NCBI RefSeq assembly: GCF_012641275.1
Contig: NZ_JABAIA010000001.1
Location: 1,302,001-1,366,000, forward strand
DNA length: 64,000 nt
Reading direction: 5' to 3'
Source: Chitinophaga varians
GTDB taxonomy: Bacteria > Bacteroidota > Bacteroidia > Chitinophagales > Chitinophagaceae
The notes beneath the pieces were generated by a model that did not search any database, was not told where the DNA came from, and saw nothing but the letters and a program-made list of their open reading frames with translations. Position numbers and translations under genes: made by a program. Position 1 is the stretch's first letter; each line of letters opens with the position of its first letter. Below, one piece after another: positions 42,130-50,473 of this stretch.

Positions 42130-44001
42130 ATGGACTACAATCGTGCAACGTCGCTGAGTGAGGTACATCAGAGCATAGATACCAGCAATAAATCAAAGTG
42201 GAAAAAGCTGTTCGCCTTTTTCGGGCCTGCCTACCTTGTCAGCGTAGGCTATATGGACCCCGGCAACTGGGCCACCGACCTCGCCGGCGGCAGCCAGTAT
42301 GGCTATAAACTGATATGGGTACTGTTAATGAGCAACCTGATGGCCTTGCTGCTGCAAAGTCTCAGCGCCCGGCTGGGCATCGTTCGTGGCCGCGACCTGG
42401 CACAGGCCAACAGGGAAACATATCCCCGCAGCGTCAACTTCATCCTCTACCTCCTGGCGGAAGTGGCCATTGCGGCCACCGACCTGGCGGAGGTGCTGGG
42501 CATGGCCATCGGGCTGCAACTGCTCACCGGCCTGCCGCTGATATGGGGCGTCAGCCTCACCGTACTGGACACGTTCCTGCTGCTTGTATTACAACGTTAC
42601 GGCATCCGCAAAATGGAAGCCTTTATCGTGGCGCTCGTGGCCATCGTAGGTGTTTCCTTCATGGTGCAGCTGGTCATGGCCAAACCGGATATGCGGGAGG
42701 TGGCACAGGGCTTCATCCCTTCCATCCCCGATAATACCGCGCTGTATATTGCTATCGGTATCATCGGCGCCACCGTGATGCCGCATAACCTTTACCTGCA
42801 CTCCGCACTGGTGCAAACACGTAAGATCAAACGGGACGACGCAGGCATCAAACAGGCGCTGAAACTCAACTTTGTGGACAGCACCATCGCGCTCAACCTC
42901 GCTTTCCTTGTCAACGCCGCCATACTCATCCTGGCAGCAGCAGTATTCTTTAAAACCGGACGCACGGACATTGCGGAAATACAGGACGCGCATCAGCTGC
43001 TGGAACAGTTACTGAGCAGTAAGCTCGCGCCCATCCTCTTCGCCGTGGCGCTGATTGCCGCAGGACAGAGCAGCACCGTGACCGGCACCCTTGCCGGGCA
43101 AATCATCATGGAAGGTTACCTGCACCTGCGCATCAATCCATGGCTGCGCCGGCTGCTGACCCGCCTGCTGGCCATCGTGCCGGCTTTCCTGGTCATCCTT
43201 ATCGCCGGGGAAAACCAGGTAGGCGCCCTGCTGGTCTTCAGCCAGGTACTGCTGAGCATGCAGCTGGGCTTCGCTATCATCCCCCTGATCCACTTCGTGA
43301 GCGATAAACACACCATGGGCAAATTCGCCATCAAACCCGTCACCAAAGTACTTAGCTGGGCCATCACTGCTTTGTTGGTATATTTGAATATGCGCATGGT
43401 GTACACAGAAGCAATGGGCTACATTTCCGGCAACGGTAATGTTTTCATCGACGGCATCATCATCCTGGCCTCTGTCGGCTTTGTGGTGCTGCTGATCGTA
43501 ACCGTGATATACCCGCTCATCAGCCGCTACCGCCAGGAAACGTCCGGCGGTATCCATACGCCGCAGGTGTCCCTCGGAGAACTGGAAAAGCCTGAATACA
43601 AACGCATCGCCATGGCGCTGGAGTTCAGCAAAAAAGACGAACAGATCATCTCTAATGCCATTGCTCACGGTAACGAGCATACGGAGTACCTGTTGATACA
43701 CATCGTGGAAAGCGCGTCCGCCAAATACTTCGGTACAGAATCCGACGACTTCGAAACACGCAAGGACCAGGAACAGCTGGACACCTACCTGGCGCTGCTG
43801 AACAGCCGCGGCATCAAAGCCCGTGGCATGCTCGGCTTCCGTCACCGTGCCAAAGAAATTGCCCGCATCGTCAACCATGAAAAAGCAGACTTCCTCGTGC
43901 TCGGCGGCCATGGCCACAAAGGCATCAAAGACTGGATATACGGGGAAACGGCCAACCAGGTACGCCACTTTGTAAAAGTACCGGTGCTGGTGGTGCAGTA
44001 A
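42130..44001 (+). CDS. mntH: Nramp divalent metal transporter fused to a universal stress protein domain
   Basis: A 623-aa protein. Residues about 25-455 are an Nramp proton-coupled Mn2+/Fe2+ transporter with 11 helices, the metal-binding DPGNW motif at 43-47 and MPHNLYLHS (His in helix 6) near residue 216. Residues about 485-623 form a UspA domain ending in LGGHGHKGIKDWIYGETANQVR, whose GxGxxG-like stretch suggests ATP or nucleotide binding. The fusion is an architecture found in Bacteroidota. With the DtxR/MntR-type regulator upstream, manganese uptake is the favoured function (inference). Confidence 0.92.
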   Translation: MDYNRATSLSEVHQSIDTSNKSKWKKLFAFFGPAYLVSVGYMDPGNWATDLAGGSQYGYKLIWVLLMSNLMALLLQSLSARLGIVRGRDLAQANRETYPRSVNFILYLLAEVAIAATDLAEVLGMAIGLQLLTGLPLIWGVSLTVLDTFLLLVLQRYGIRKMEAFIVALVAIVGVSFMVQLVMAKPDMREVAQGFIPSIPDNTALYIAIGIIGATVMPHNLYLHSALVQTRKIKRDDAGIKQALKLNFVDSTIALNLAFLVNAAILILAAAVFFKTGRTDIAEIQDAHQLLEQLLSSKLAPILFAVALIAAGQSSTVTGTLAGQIIMEGYLHLRINPWLRRLLTRLLAIVPAFLVILIAGENQVGALLVFSQVLLSMQLGFAIIPLIHFVSDKHTMGKFAIKPVTKVLSWAITALLVYLNMRMVYTEAMGYISGNGNVFIDGIIILASVGFVVLLIVTVIYPLISRYRQETSGGIHTPQVSLGELEKPEYKRIAMALEFSKKDEQIISNAIAHGNEHTEYLLIHIVESASAKYFGTESDDFETRKDQEQLDTYLALLNSRGIKARGMLGFRHRAKEIARIVNHEKADFLVLGGHGHKGIKDWIYGETANQVRHFVKVPVLVVQ

Positions 44002-44010
44002 CTGCTACGA

Positions 44011-45603
44011 CTATACGATTTTATATTTGTTTTTCGACGCTACTTCGTGCATTTCGAACCGGCGCACCAACAGCACCAATACGGCGGCTATGGCTGCAAT
44101 AACGGCTACATACAATGCGATGTCACGTATACTTACGAGCATGGCTTGCAGATGCAGTTTCTTTTGTACCATGGCCTGCGCCGCCAGCGTAGCGTGCTGC
44201 ACGTCCATCCCGTGTGAAAGGTATAAAGCCCTGAAACTGCCCAGCTCCCTGCCGTACAACGGATTATCGGGAGTGAGGCTTTCGGACAGCCAGGAGGCAT
44301 GGGTAACAGTGTCCCTGAACAACCAGTTGCTGTACAAAGCGTAACCGGCAAAGGAACCGATAATGTACCGGAAGGATAAACTGCCCATCACCCGGTGGCC
44401 ATTCATACGCCGCGGTATATTGGTGGCCGCAAAGGTGGAAAGAGTGGTCAGCACCAGGCCATAAGCCATGCCCTGCATCCCGTACGGTATCACCAACGCT
44501 TCAAAGGCAGCCGCAGTTTGAATATTATGGCTGAAAAGATACAGCGAGCCGCTATACAGCATAAAACCAATGCTCAGCATGACACGCCGTTGTACCCCTT
44601 TGTAAAGCAGCCAGCCGGTCAACGGGAAACTGATCATATAAGCACACAACGTGATAACAGCCATCTGCGACAAGTAATTTTCCTGCTCCCGGAAATTATA
44701 CCCGGCGTAATAGTTGAACAGGAAACCAGTGCTGTAAAACACGTACAACACCACCATGAAAGCAATACCCAACGGCACCTGCCGGTAAAGACCAAATACC
44801 CTGAGGTCCCAGAACGGCCGCTTCACGCTGAACTGCCGGTATATGAATAACACAACGGTAATACCGCATCCCAACAGCGCATACACCATGGTGTCATCAT
44901 CAAACCAATCCAGTGTCTTACCATACGTCAGCACATACGAAAAAAGAAATGCTGCGGCCACAAACAACAGCATGCTGAGCCAGTCCACCTGGTACAGCGG
45001 TATTCGACGGTGTGTCCGCCGGCGGTGAAACAACAGCGCACAAAGTACTATGCATATTCCCGCCGCCGCTGCGGATATCAGATAGATATCGCGCCAGTCA
45101 TGATCTTCCAGTACAGGGTTTACAAAAATATCCGCCAGTTCTCCCCCAAAACGGGCAATGGTATAATAGATCCCGTAAAACATCGCCCTGTGGCGCATAA
45201 CAGGATACTCATTGGTCAACAAAGAGATGAAATCCAGCAGGCAGGCCAGCTTCAACATACCGATGAAAAAATTGCTGACCAGCAGCAAAGTCGCATTGTT
45301 GACCGTAAAACACAGTAACGACAGTATTATCTGCAACCCCAGCGCCAGCTGCAATAAATCCGATTTCTGAAAATACAGCCGCAGCCGGTAGTATACCGGA
45401 ATGATAGCTACCATCCCGATGGCGCCGGCCTGCGAAAACCATACGACCGTTTCCGGCGCTATCCCATAAAACGCCGCCAGCCGCGATGCTGTGGTGCTGG
45501 TGATGCCTAGCACAAAAGCCTGCAGGATGATCAACAGGACCATCGACGGCCCTTTTACCGCTTTGGGCACAAATGACCGGTATGGTGACAATGCATAAGC
45601 CAT
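44011..45603 (-). CDS. DHA2-type MFS multidrug transporter
   Basis: A 530-aa permease with about 14 helices, in the EmrB/QacA size class; the N-terminus has VLGITSTTASRLAAFYG. It lies 47 bases downstream of a MarR regulator gene on the same strand, an arrangement typical of drug efflux under MarR control. No EmrA-like adaptor or TolC-like gene is adjacent. Substrate unknown. Confidence 0.83.
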   Translation of the reverse strand: MAYALSPYRSFVPKAVKGPSMVLLIILQAFVLGITSTTASRLAAFYGIAPETVVWFSQAGAIGMVAIIPVYYRLRLYFQKSDLLQLALGLQIILSLLCFTVNNATLLLVSNFFIGMLKLACLLDFISLLTNEYPVMRHRAMFYGIYYTIARFGGELADIFVNPVLEDHDWRDIYLISAAAAGICIVLCALLFHRRRTHRRIPLYQVDWLSMLLFVAAAFLFSYVLTYGKTLDWFDDDTMVYALLGCGITVVLFIYRQFSVKRPFWDLRVFGLYRQVPLGIAFMVVLYVFYSTGFLFNYYAGYNFREQENYLSQMAVITLCAYMISFPLTGWLLYKGVQRRVMLSIGFMLYSGSLYLFSHNIQTAAAFEALVIPYGMQGMAYGLVLTTLSTFAATNIPRRMNGHRVMGSLSFRYIIGSFAGYALYSNWLFRDTVTHASWLSESLTPDNPLYGRELGSFRALYLSHGMDVQHATLAAQAMVQKKLHLQAMLVSIRDIALYVAVIAAIAAVLVLLVRRFEMHEVASKNKYKIV

Positions 45604-45620
45604 AAGAGGAATGATTTATC

Positions 45621-45634
45621 GTTGAACATGCAAC
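45621..45634. promoter_or_regulatory. Second, imperfect MarR-type site
   Basis: GTTGAACATGCAAC resembles the perfect GTTGAATATTCAAC palindrome at 46117 and lies 17 bases before the MFS start codon. It could let MarR act on the transporter separately. Confidence 0.3.
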
Positions 45635-45650
45635 TATTTAGGCAAATTTT

Positions 45651-46076
45651 TTATTGCAGCCGGCGGATAATGGCAGACAGCACCGCTCTGGCGGCAGCCA
45701 GTTCTTTTTCGTCAAAATCCGCCGTGAGGCTGTCCAGGAACGGGTCCAGCACCGGCAATACTTTCATTTTCAGGGCCTGTCCGCTGTGTGTCAGCACGAT
45801 TTTTTTATTGCGGGCGTCGGTTTCATCAGCTGCACGGGCCACGAGGCCTCTTTTTTCCATGTTGTGGATAACCTTGGTAATGCTGGCCTTGTCTTTATGC
45901 AACAGATCTGCCAGCTCCTGCTGTTTACGCCCTTCCCGCTGCCACAGCACCCGCAGAACGGTCACCATTTCGGACGTGAGATCAATCCCGTGCTGCGCCA
46001 GCAGTGCATTGATGCGCAACCGGTAAAGCCCCAGCGCCTGGGAAATTAATAAGCTGATCCGTGGTGACTGGTCCAT
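45651..46076 (-). CDS. MarR-family transcription regulator
   Basis: A 141-aa winged-helix repressor. The DNA-binding core runs from LTSEMVTVLRVLWQREGRKQQELADLLHKDKASITKVI to the wing MEKRGLVARAADETDARNKKIVLT. It is transcribed from a TACCTTTG promoter whose upstream region contains a perfect GTTGAATATTCAAC palindrome, so autoregulation is likely. It is the first gene of an operon with the DHA2 transporter. Confidence 0.92.
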   Translation of the reverse strand: MDQSPRISLLISQALGLYRLRINALLAQHGIDLTSEMVTVLRVLWQREGRKQQELADLLHKDKASITKVIHNMEKRGLVARAADETDARNKKIVLTHSGQALKMKVLPVLDPFLDSLTADFDEKELAAARAVLSAIIRRLQ

Positions 46077-46099
46077 TGTCTTGTTTGTTTTAAACTATA

Positions 46100-46107
46100 C
46101 AAAGGTA
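46100..46107 (-). promoter_or_regulatory. -7 promoter element of the marR-MFS operon
   Basis: TACCTTTG on the minus strand, with a TTG 19 bases further upstream inside the MarR palindrome. Confidence 0.65.
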
Positions 46108-46116
46108 CGAAATTTA

Positions 46117-46130
46117 GTTGAATATTCAAC
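46117..46130. promoter_or_regulatory. MarR operator, GTTGAATATTCAAC
   Basis: A perfect 14-bp palindrome covering the -33 region of the marR promoter and lying 48 bases before the divergent hotdog-type gene. It closely resembles known MarR/SlyA sites, so occupancy should repress marR and may affect the divergent gene. Confidence 0.65.
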
Positions 46131-46178
46131 CAAATGATATTATGGGAAAAACTTAACTTGAGAGGCAAAAACCGAATT

Positions 46179-46568
46179 ATGCGAAGCATCTTTCAGCCGG
46201 GCGATGTGAAACAGTTTACCCGTCACGTACGGGCAGAAGACTGTGCTGCTTTTGACAGCGGCCGGGTACATCCCGTGTATGCTACCTTTGCCCTGGGCCG
46301 TGATGCAGAGTGGTGTTGCCGCATGTTTGTACTGGAAATGAAAACAGAAGAAGAGGAAGGAATCGGCACCATGCTGACAGTAGAACATCTTTCACCGGCC
46401 CTGCAAGGCAGCGAAGTACATTTTACCGCTACCATCACCGCTTTGCAGGGAAATGAAATCATATGCAGTTATGAAGCGCATGTGGGCAACCGGCTCATAG
46501 CACGCGGCACACAGGCACAGAAAATACTGCTTAAAGAGAAATTGGAACGGCGTTTTGCCGCTTTATAA
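46179..46568 (+). CDS. Hotdog-fold thioesterase-like protein (FlK-like)
   Basis: A 129-aa protein starting at 46179 (MRSIFQPGDV); the frame extends 15 codons further upstream but that part would cross the regulatory region. The pattern GIGTMLTVEHLSPALQGSEVHF followed by EAHVGNRLIARGTQ resembles small acyl-CoA thioesterases of the FlK group. The catalytic residues cannot be fixed by eye. It is divergent from marR and shares its operator region. Its stop overlaps the convergent response regulator stop by six bases (TTATAA). Confidence 0.7.
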   Translation: MRSIFQPGDVKQFTRHVRAEDCAAFDSGRVHPVYATFALGRDAEWCCRMFVLEMKTEEEEGIGTMLTVEHLSPALQGSEVHFTATITALQGNEIICSYEAHVGNRLIARGTQAQKILLKEKLERRFAAL

Positions 46569-47300
46569 GCCCAGCGCCGCTTTCAGGCGGGGATAACCGG
46601 TTTTGCTCACCAGCACCCGGGCGCCGCTGCGCAGGATGGCCAGGTGGTTTTCCTTCTCATAAGGGTCAATGCGCGTTACCTGGTTCACATTCAGAATATA
46701 CGAACGGTGTACCCGGGTAAACTGCTGCGGGTCCAGCGTCTGCTCAAAAAACGACATGGTTTTGTTTTTCAGGAAACTGCCTTCCTGCGTCACAATCTTC
46801 ACATAATCATCTGCTGCCTCCAGGTAGTGAATATCCTGCACCGGGATGATCTTAATTTTCCCGTTGATCTTGATCACTACGCGATTGTTTTGTAATGGCG
46901 TGGCAGCGGCTGTTTCCAGCAGTGCGGCCGTAGCGGCGGCATTGCTGTTATGTTGTTCCAGCCATTTCTGAAAGGCTTTGTCAAAACGATCGCGGGAAAA
47001 GGGTTTCAGCAGGTAATCCACAGCATGTACTTCAAAAGCACGGAGCGCATGCTCTTCAAAAGCGGTGGTGAATATCACGGCAGGCATGGTTTCTACCAGT
47101 TCCAGCATCTCAAAACCGGTGATCTTCGGCATCTGGATATCGAGGAAGATAATGTCCGGCTGGTGCTGCTGAATAGCTTTCAGTCCTTCAAAACCATCGT
47201 TGCATTCCTGCATCAGCTGCACCTGCGGATAGCCTGACAGGAATTCCTTTACCACTTCACGTGCCAGAGGTTCATCATCAATTATTACTGCTTTTATCAT
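46563..47300 (-). CDS. LytTR-family response regulator
   Basis: A 245-aa two-component regulator. The receiver domain (1 to about 120) has IDDEPLAR, phospho-acceptor Asp in IIFLDIQMP, and a Lys in LLKPFSRDRF. The LytTR DNA-binding domain (about 145-245) shows HYLEAADDYVKI and FTRVHRSYILNVNQVTRI. It overlaps the histidine kinase gene by 23 bases. Confidence 0.93.
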   Translation of the reverse strand: MIKAVIIDDEPLAREVVKEFLSGYPQVQLMQECNDGFEGLKAIQQHQPDIIFLDIQMPKITGFEMLELVETMPAVIFTTAFEEHALRAFEVHAVDYLLKPFSRDRFDKAFQKWLEQHNSNAAATAALLETAAATPLQNNRVVIKINGKIKIIPVQDIHYLEAADDYVKIVTQEGSFLKNKTMSFFEQTLDPQQFTRVHRSYILNVNQVTRIDPYEKENHLAILRSGARVLVSKTGYPRLKAALGL

Positions 47301-48342
47301 GTGTTTGTGGTACTTTAATCAGCGTGGTATAAATATTTTCCTCAGCGCCTGTTTCCAGCAGGTCCTGCCGCGCAAACAGCAGGTACAGCCTCCGCCTGAT
47401 AGAGGTGAGCCCGAAACCGGTGCCTTTATTGGGCTGCTGAAGTTCGTTGTCAAACGGGTTTTTCACTTCCAGCAGCAACATCCCGTCTTCCACATACGCC
47501 CTGATGGTAATACAGATATCCCCTACCGTATCATACAGACCAAATTTAATGGCGTTTTCCACCACTGGCTGCAGCAGCATGGGCGGCACATACATCGCTT
47601 CCGCCGCCTCATCATAACTAACGCTGGTGGATAAACGATGTCCGAATCTCACTTTCTCGATATCGAGATATAACTGGAGATACTGTAGTTCTTCCTTCAG
47701 AGAGATCCAGTGGTCGTCTTCCCGTTTCAGGGAGCCACGGAGGAAGTCGGACAGTTTGAGCACCATTTCACGGGCCTGTTCCGGACGCAGCATAATGAGC
47801 GCGTTGATAGAGTTAAGGCTGTTGAACAGAAAGTGTGGCTGTAACTGTTGCCGCAGCTTGTACAATTCAGCCTCCCGGATAATGGCTTCGTTGGCCTCTC
47901 TCCTCTCCCTTTCGCCCTGCTCCTCTTCTTCATCGTACCAGAGCTGGCTGCGGTAGCCAATACCGGCGATGATCATACATCCCACAATAAAGTGGATCGG
48001 GATGGCATTATTAAGCCAGCGCAGGTATACAGGGTCGGTATCAAAGGTGGTTTCCAGCAGCCAGTGGGTGAAGAATACCCAAAGGGCGGCCATCACGGAA
48101 CTAACCACTGTTACATACAGAAACTTGTTGATACCGGCGCCCGGACGGTAATACGACAGGTTACGGCTGATCAGGAACCCGGCGCCGCCCAGCAGGACAA
48201 CGTGTACGGAACTGTCTGAAATAGCCTGCCATGCGGTCAGATCAAACCAGTAATACAGCAGGGCTGCATACAACACCAGCCAGATCAGGAAGGAGGTAAG
48301 GAAACTCCACCGGGAGTTTCCTTTGTATAATTCTTTTGCCAA
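47278..48342 (-). CDS. LytS-type sensor histidine kinase
   Basis: A 354-aa membrane sensor with four hydrophobic helices (about 14-125) without a large periplasmic domain, a coiled-coil linker rich in Glu and Arg, and a His_kinase domain with the phospho-acceptor His in QPHFLFNSLNSINAL. The ATPase domain carries VVENAIKFG and GTGFGLTSIRRRL. It is coupled to the LytTR regulator by overlap and is the partner kinase. Confidence 0.92.
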   Translation of the reverse strand: MAKELYKGNSRWSFLTSFLIWLVLYAALLYYWFDLTAWQAISDSSVHVVLLGGAGFLISRNLSYYRPGAGINKFLYVTVVSSVMAALWVFFTHWLLETTFDTDPVYLRWLNNAIPIHFIVGCMIIAGIGYRSQLWYDEEEEQGERERREANEAIIREAELYKLRQQLQPHFLFNSLNSINALIMLRPEQAREMVLKLSDFLRGSLKREDDHWISLKEELQYLQLYLDIEKVRFGHRLSTSVSYDEAAEAMYVPPMLLQPVVENAIKFGLYDTVGDICITIRAYVEDGMLLLEVKNPFDNELQQPNKGTGFGLTSIRRRLYLLFARQDLLETGAEENIYTTLIKVPQTHDKSSNN

Positions 48343-48363
48343 TAGCGCGCCTTTTTTGTCTTT

Positions 48364-48717
48364 TTAGACGTTCACTTCAATATATTGTTGTCCCTGCAAT
48401 TGTGCGGATTTCATCTGCAACCAGGCGATATAGGAATTGGGATCTCCTGGTTCTTCTATGCGGGAATACAGCTCCATGCCGTCTGTCAGTTGATCAAGGG
48501 TATATACTTCCGGTACGTTGATGAACTTCCATTGTACCAGTTCCTGTTGTTGGTTTTTGAAGGCATATTGTTCCTGCATTCCGATTTCCCTTGCTTTCTC
48601 CCAGGCCTCTTTTTTGGAGATGGCGCTGATCAGTCTCAACTGTTCATCGAATTGCGGCGTATGAGAGCCATTACCGCAAATGATCTGATAAACTACTTTA
48701 GCAACAAACCAATACAT
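48364..48717 (-). CDS. DUF4288 domain protein
   Basis: A 117-aa cytoplasmic protein fitting DUF4288: start MYWFVAKVVYQI, an EEAxxKA-like helix (KKEAWEKAREIG), and a W-K-F strand. Function unknown. It lies between the LiaF-like gene and the sensor kinase on the same strand and is probably part of that operon. Confidence 0.75.
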   Translation of the reverse strand: MYWFVAKVVYQIICGNGSHTPQFDEQLRLISAISKKEAWEKAREIGMQEQYAFKNQQQELVQWKFINVPEVYTLDQLTDGMELYSRIEEPGDPNSYIAWLQMKSAQLQGQQYIEVNV

Positions 48718-48765
48718 ACAATAAGATTTAAAAAGTTGGTAAGATAATGCGCTGGTAAGGTCCTT

Positions 48766-49506
48766 TTAAGCGAAGCTTTTGATCTCCACTCCGCCGAAGA
48801 TACAGGAGCCTTTCAGCAGCAATACTTTGTCTTTATCAATACTTCCCAGCAGGGCGGCAGGGCGTTTTTCCTCTACGCCGCCCATAATGGTAGAGATGTC
48901 TACTTTCACGGTCCAGTTGGCCGGTACCACAATCTCACATCCACCAAAGATGGCGGTCACTTCCAAAGTCACAGTACCGTTGATGTCTGCCTGCATCAGG
49001 TTGAGGTCTGTACCGCCAAATACGTTGGAGACATAGCCGCCTTTGAAGTTTTTGGAGGTGACCACCTTTTCCAGGCCACTGAAACAGGATGATATGTTGA
49101 TGGTGTCCATGTCAGAAGAGATATCACTGCTGGTACGGTCTTTCGCGAAATACCGGGCATCGCTGAACATGTGTTCGTTATGCCTTTTAAATAAGGCCGT
49201 TACCCCGATGGCGATCAGTACGACCGGCCAGATAAACTTGGCCGTGTTATAAGGCCAGTGCATAATTTCACCTGCCAGGAAAATGCCGCCTACGGTGATC
49301 ATGGCAAACCAGGGACCGCCTCTGAAGTTATGTTTGAAGCCCAGTGCCAGGCCTATTACGATCAGGATCATCTGCCAGGAGAATATCCAGCTGGGGATAT
49401 CCAGGTCAAGTCGCTGCAACAGCAGGGAAGTACCGATGAGGATAAGGATAATACCGCCAATACTGCGTCCTCTCTTTCTTTTGGCGATCAAATCATCATT
49501 TATCAT
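48766..49506 (-). CDS. LiaF-like membrane protein (cell-wall stress response family)
   Basis: A 246-aa protein with about four N-terminal helices (DUF5668-like, GGIILILIGTSLLLQRL and onward) and a C-terminal beta-helix domain related to LiaF (INISSCFSGLEKVV, GGYVSNVFGGTDLNL, FGGCEIVVP, FGGVEIKSF). In Firmicutes LiaF restrains a cell-envelope-stress two-component system. Here it heads an operon with a LytS-like kinase and LytTR regulator, suggesting a similar role with a different kinase class (inference). The promoter is at 49544-49551. Confidence 0.85.
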   Translation of the reverse strand: MINDDLIAKRKRGRSIGGIILILIGTSLLLQRLDLDIPSWIFSWQMILIVIGLALGFKHNFRGGPWFAMITVGGIFLAGEIMHWPYNTAKFIWPVVLIAIGVTALFKRHNEHMFSDARYFAKDRTSSDISSDMDTINISSCFSGLEKVVTSKNFKGGYVSNVFGGTDLNLMQADINGTVTLEVTAIFGGCEIVVPANWTVKVDISTIMGGVEEKRPAALLGSIDKDKVLLLKGSCIFGGVEIKSFA

Positions 49507-49543
49507 TGTTTTTTGTTTTCATGGCTGGAATGTTTTAACGATA

Positions 49544-49551
49544 CAAAAGTA
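49544..49551 (-). promoter_or_regulatory. -7 promoter element of the LiaF-like operon
   Basis: TACTTTTG on the minus strand, about 38 bases before the ATG at 49506. Confidence 0.5.
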
Positions 49552-49644
49552 GGACGGCGGCACCGGCTGTAAAAGGGCCATTAGGCTAAAAATGCGGTTT
49601 TACCGGTGAAAAGCAGGAAAAGGCCGGTGAAAATACCCTCTGCT

Positions 49645-49766
49645 GTCCCAGGACTGAAGTCCCGGGCTACATTAAGGGATTTATTAGGCAAGAAAATGAA
49701 TCATGAAGGTGAATATTAACTGCTGGCAAACTAAACGTAGCCCAGGGCTTTAGCCCCGGGGCTAAA
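49645..49766. repeat. Paired REP-like palindromes (copies 2 and 3)
   Basis: TCCCAGGACTGAAGTCCCGG (49646-49665) and a second palindrome, CCCAGGGCTTTAGCCCCGGG (49741-49760), are each self-complementary. Their outer sequences GGGCTAC and GTAGCCC also pair across 65 bases, giving a nested structure. The core matches the single palindrome at 16178-16199. Confidence 0.75.
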
Positions 49767-50430
49767 TTTCGATCGTTACAAGATCTGCCTTGCCGGAGAG
49801 TTTCTCCAGCACTTCCCGGAGCTGTTGCACCATCGGGTCGGGCCCACAGATATAAAAATGCTGGTCAAAATTGGAAATCTTCCTTTTCAGGTATGCTTCA
49901 TCTACAATATGGTGGTCGTAGCCCGGCACTTCTTCCCTGGTGATGGTATTAATGAAGTTGTTACCCAACATTTGCTGAAATTCTTCTTTAAGAATAATAT
50001 CAGCATAGGTACGGTTAGAGAAAATCAGTTTATTGTTGCCCAGTTGCCCTTTGCGTTGCAGGTCGCGGAAAATGGCGATGAACGGGGTAACGCCGGCGCC
50101 GCCCGCAATAAAAACGCCCTCTCCCTTATAGTGGATGGCTCCCCATACATCGTGCAGGATTAGGCTATCGCCTGGCTGGATATGCCCCAGCAGGTCTGTA
50201 ACGCTGTGATGGTCGGGATAACTTTTAATGGTGAATTCCAGGTGGTCCCATTCATTCAGACTGGTAAATGTAAAGGGACGGCGTTCCTCTTCCCATCCGG
50301 GTTTGTTCACTGCCACTTCTGTGGCCTGGCCGGGGACAAACGTGTATCCTTCCGGCTTTTCTACCTTGTAGCGTCTTACGTTGTGGGTGACAGGGGTTAC
50401 GGACAATACTTTAACGATATGGCTTTCCAT
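49762..50430 (-). CDS. Ferredoxin-NADP reductase-like flavin oxidoreductase
   Basis: A 222-aa FNR-fold protein starting at 50430 (MESHIVKV). FAD-binding motif RPFTFTS near residue 45 and the NAD(P) motifs GGAGVTPFIAI and CGPDPMV are present. The usual C-terminal ferredoxin domain is absent, so it must donate to or accept from a separate carrier. The reading frame continues upstream to 50706 but that part is proline-rich and overlaps the next gene, so it is rejected. Confidence 0.85.
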   Translation of the reverse strand: MESHIVKVLSVTPVTHNVRRYKVEKPEGYTFVPGQATEVAVNKPGWEEERRPFTFTSLNEWDHLEFTIKSYPDHHSVTDLLGHIQPGDSLILHDVWGAIHYKGEGVFIAGGAGVTPFIAIFRDLQRKGQLGNNKLIFSNRTYADIILKEEFQQMLGNNFINTITREEVPGYDHHIVDEAYLKRKISNFDQHFYICGPDPMVQQLREVLEKLSGKADLVTIEI

Positions 50431-50473
50431 AGAGTAGGTTTTCAGTTTGATATGAATATAGGATATTTTTTGC

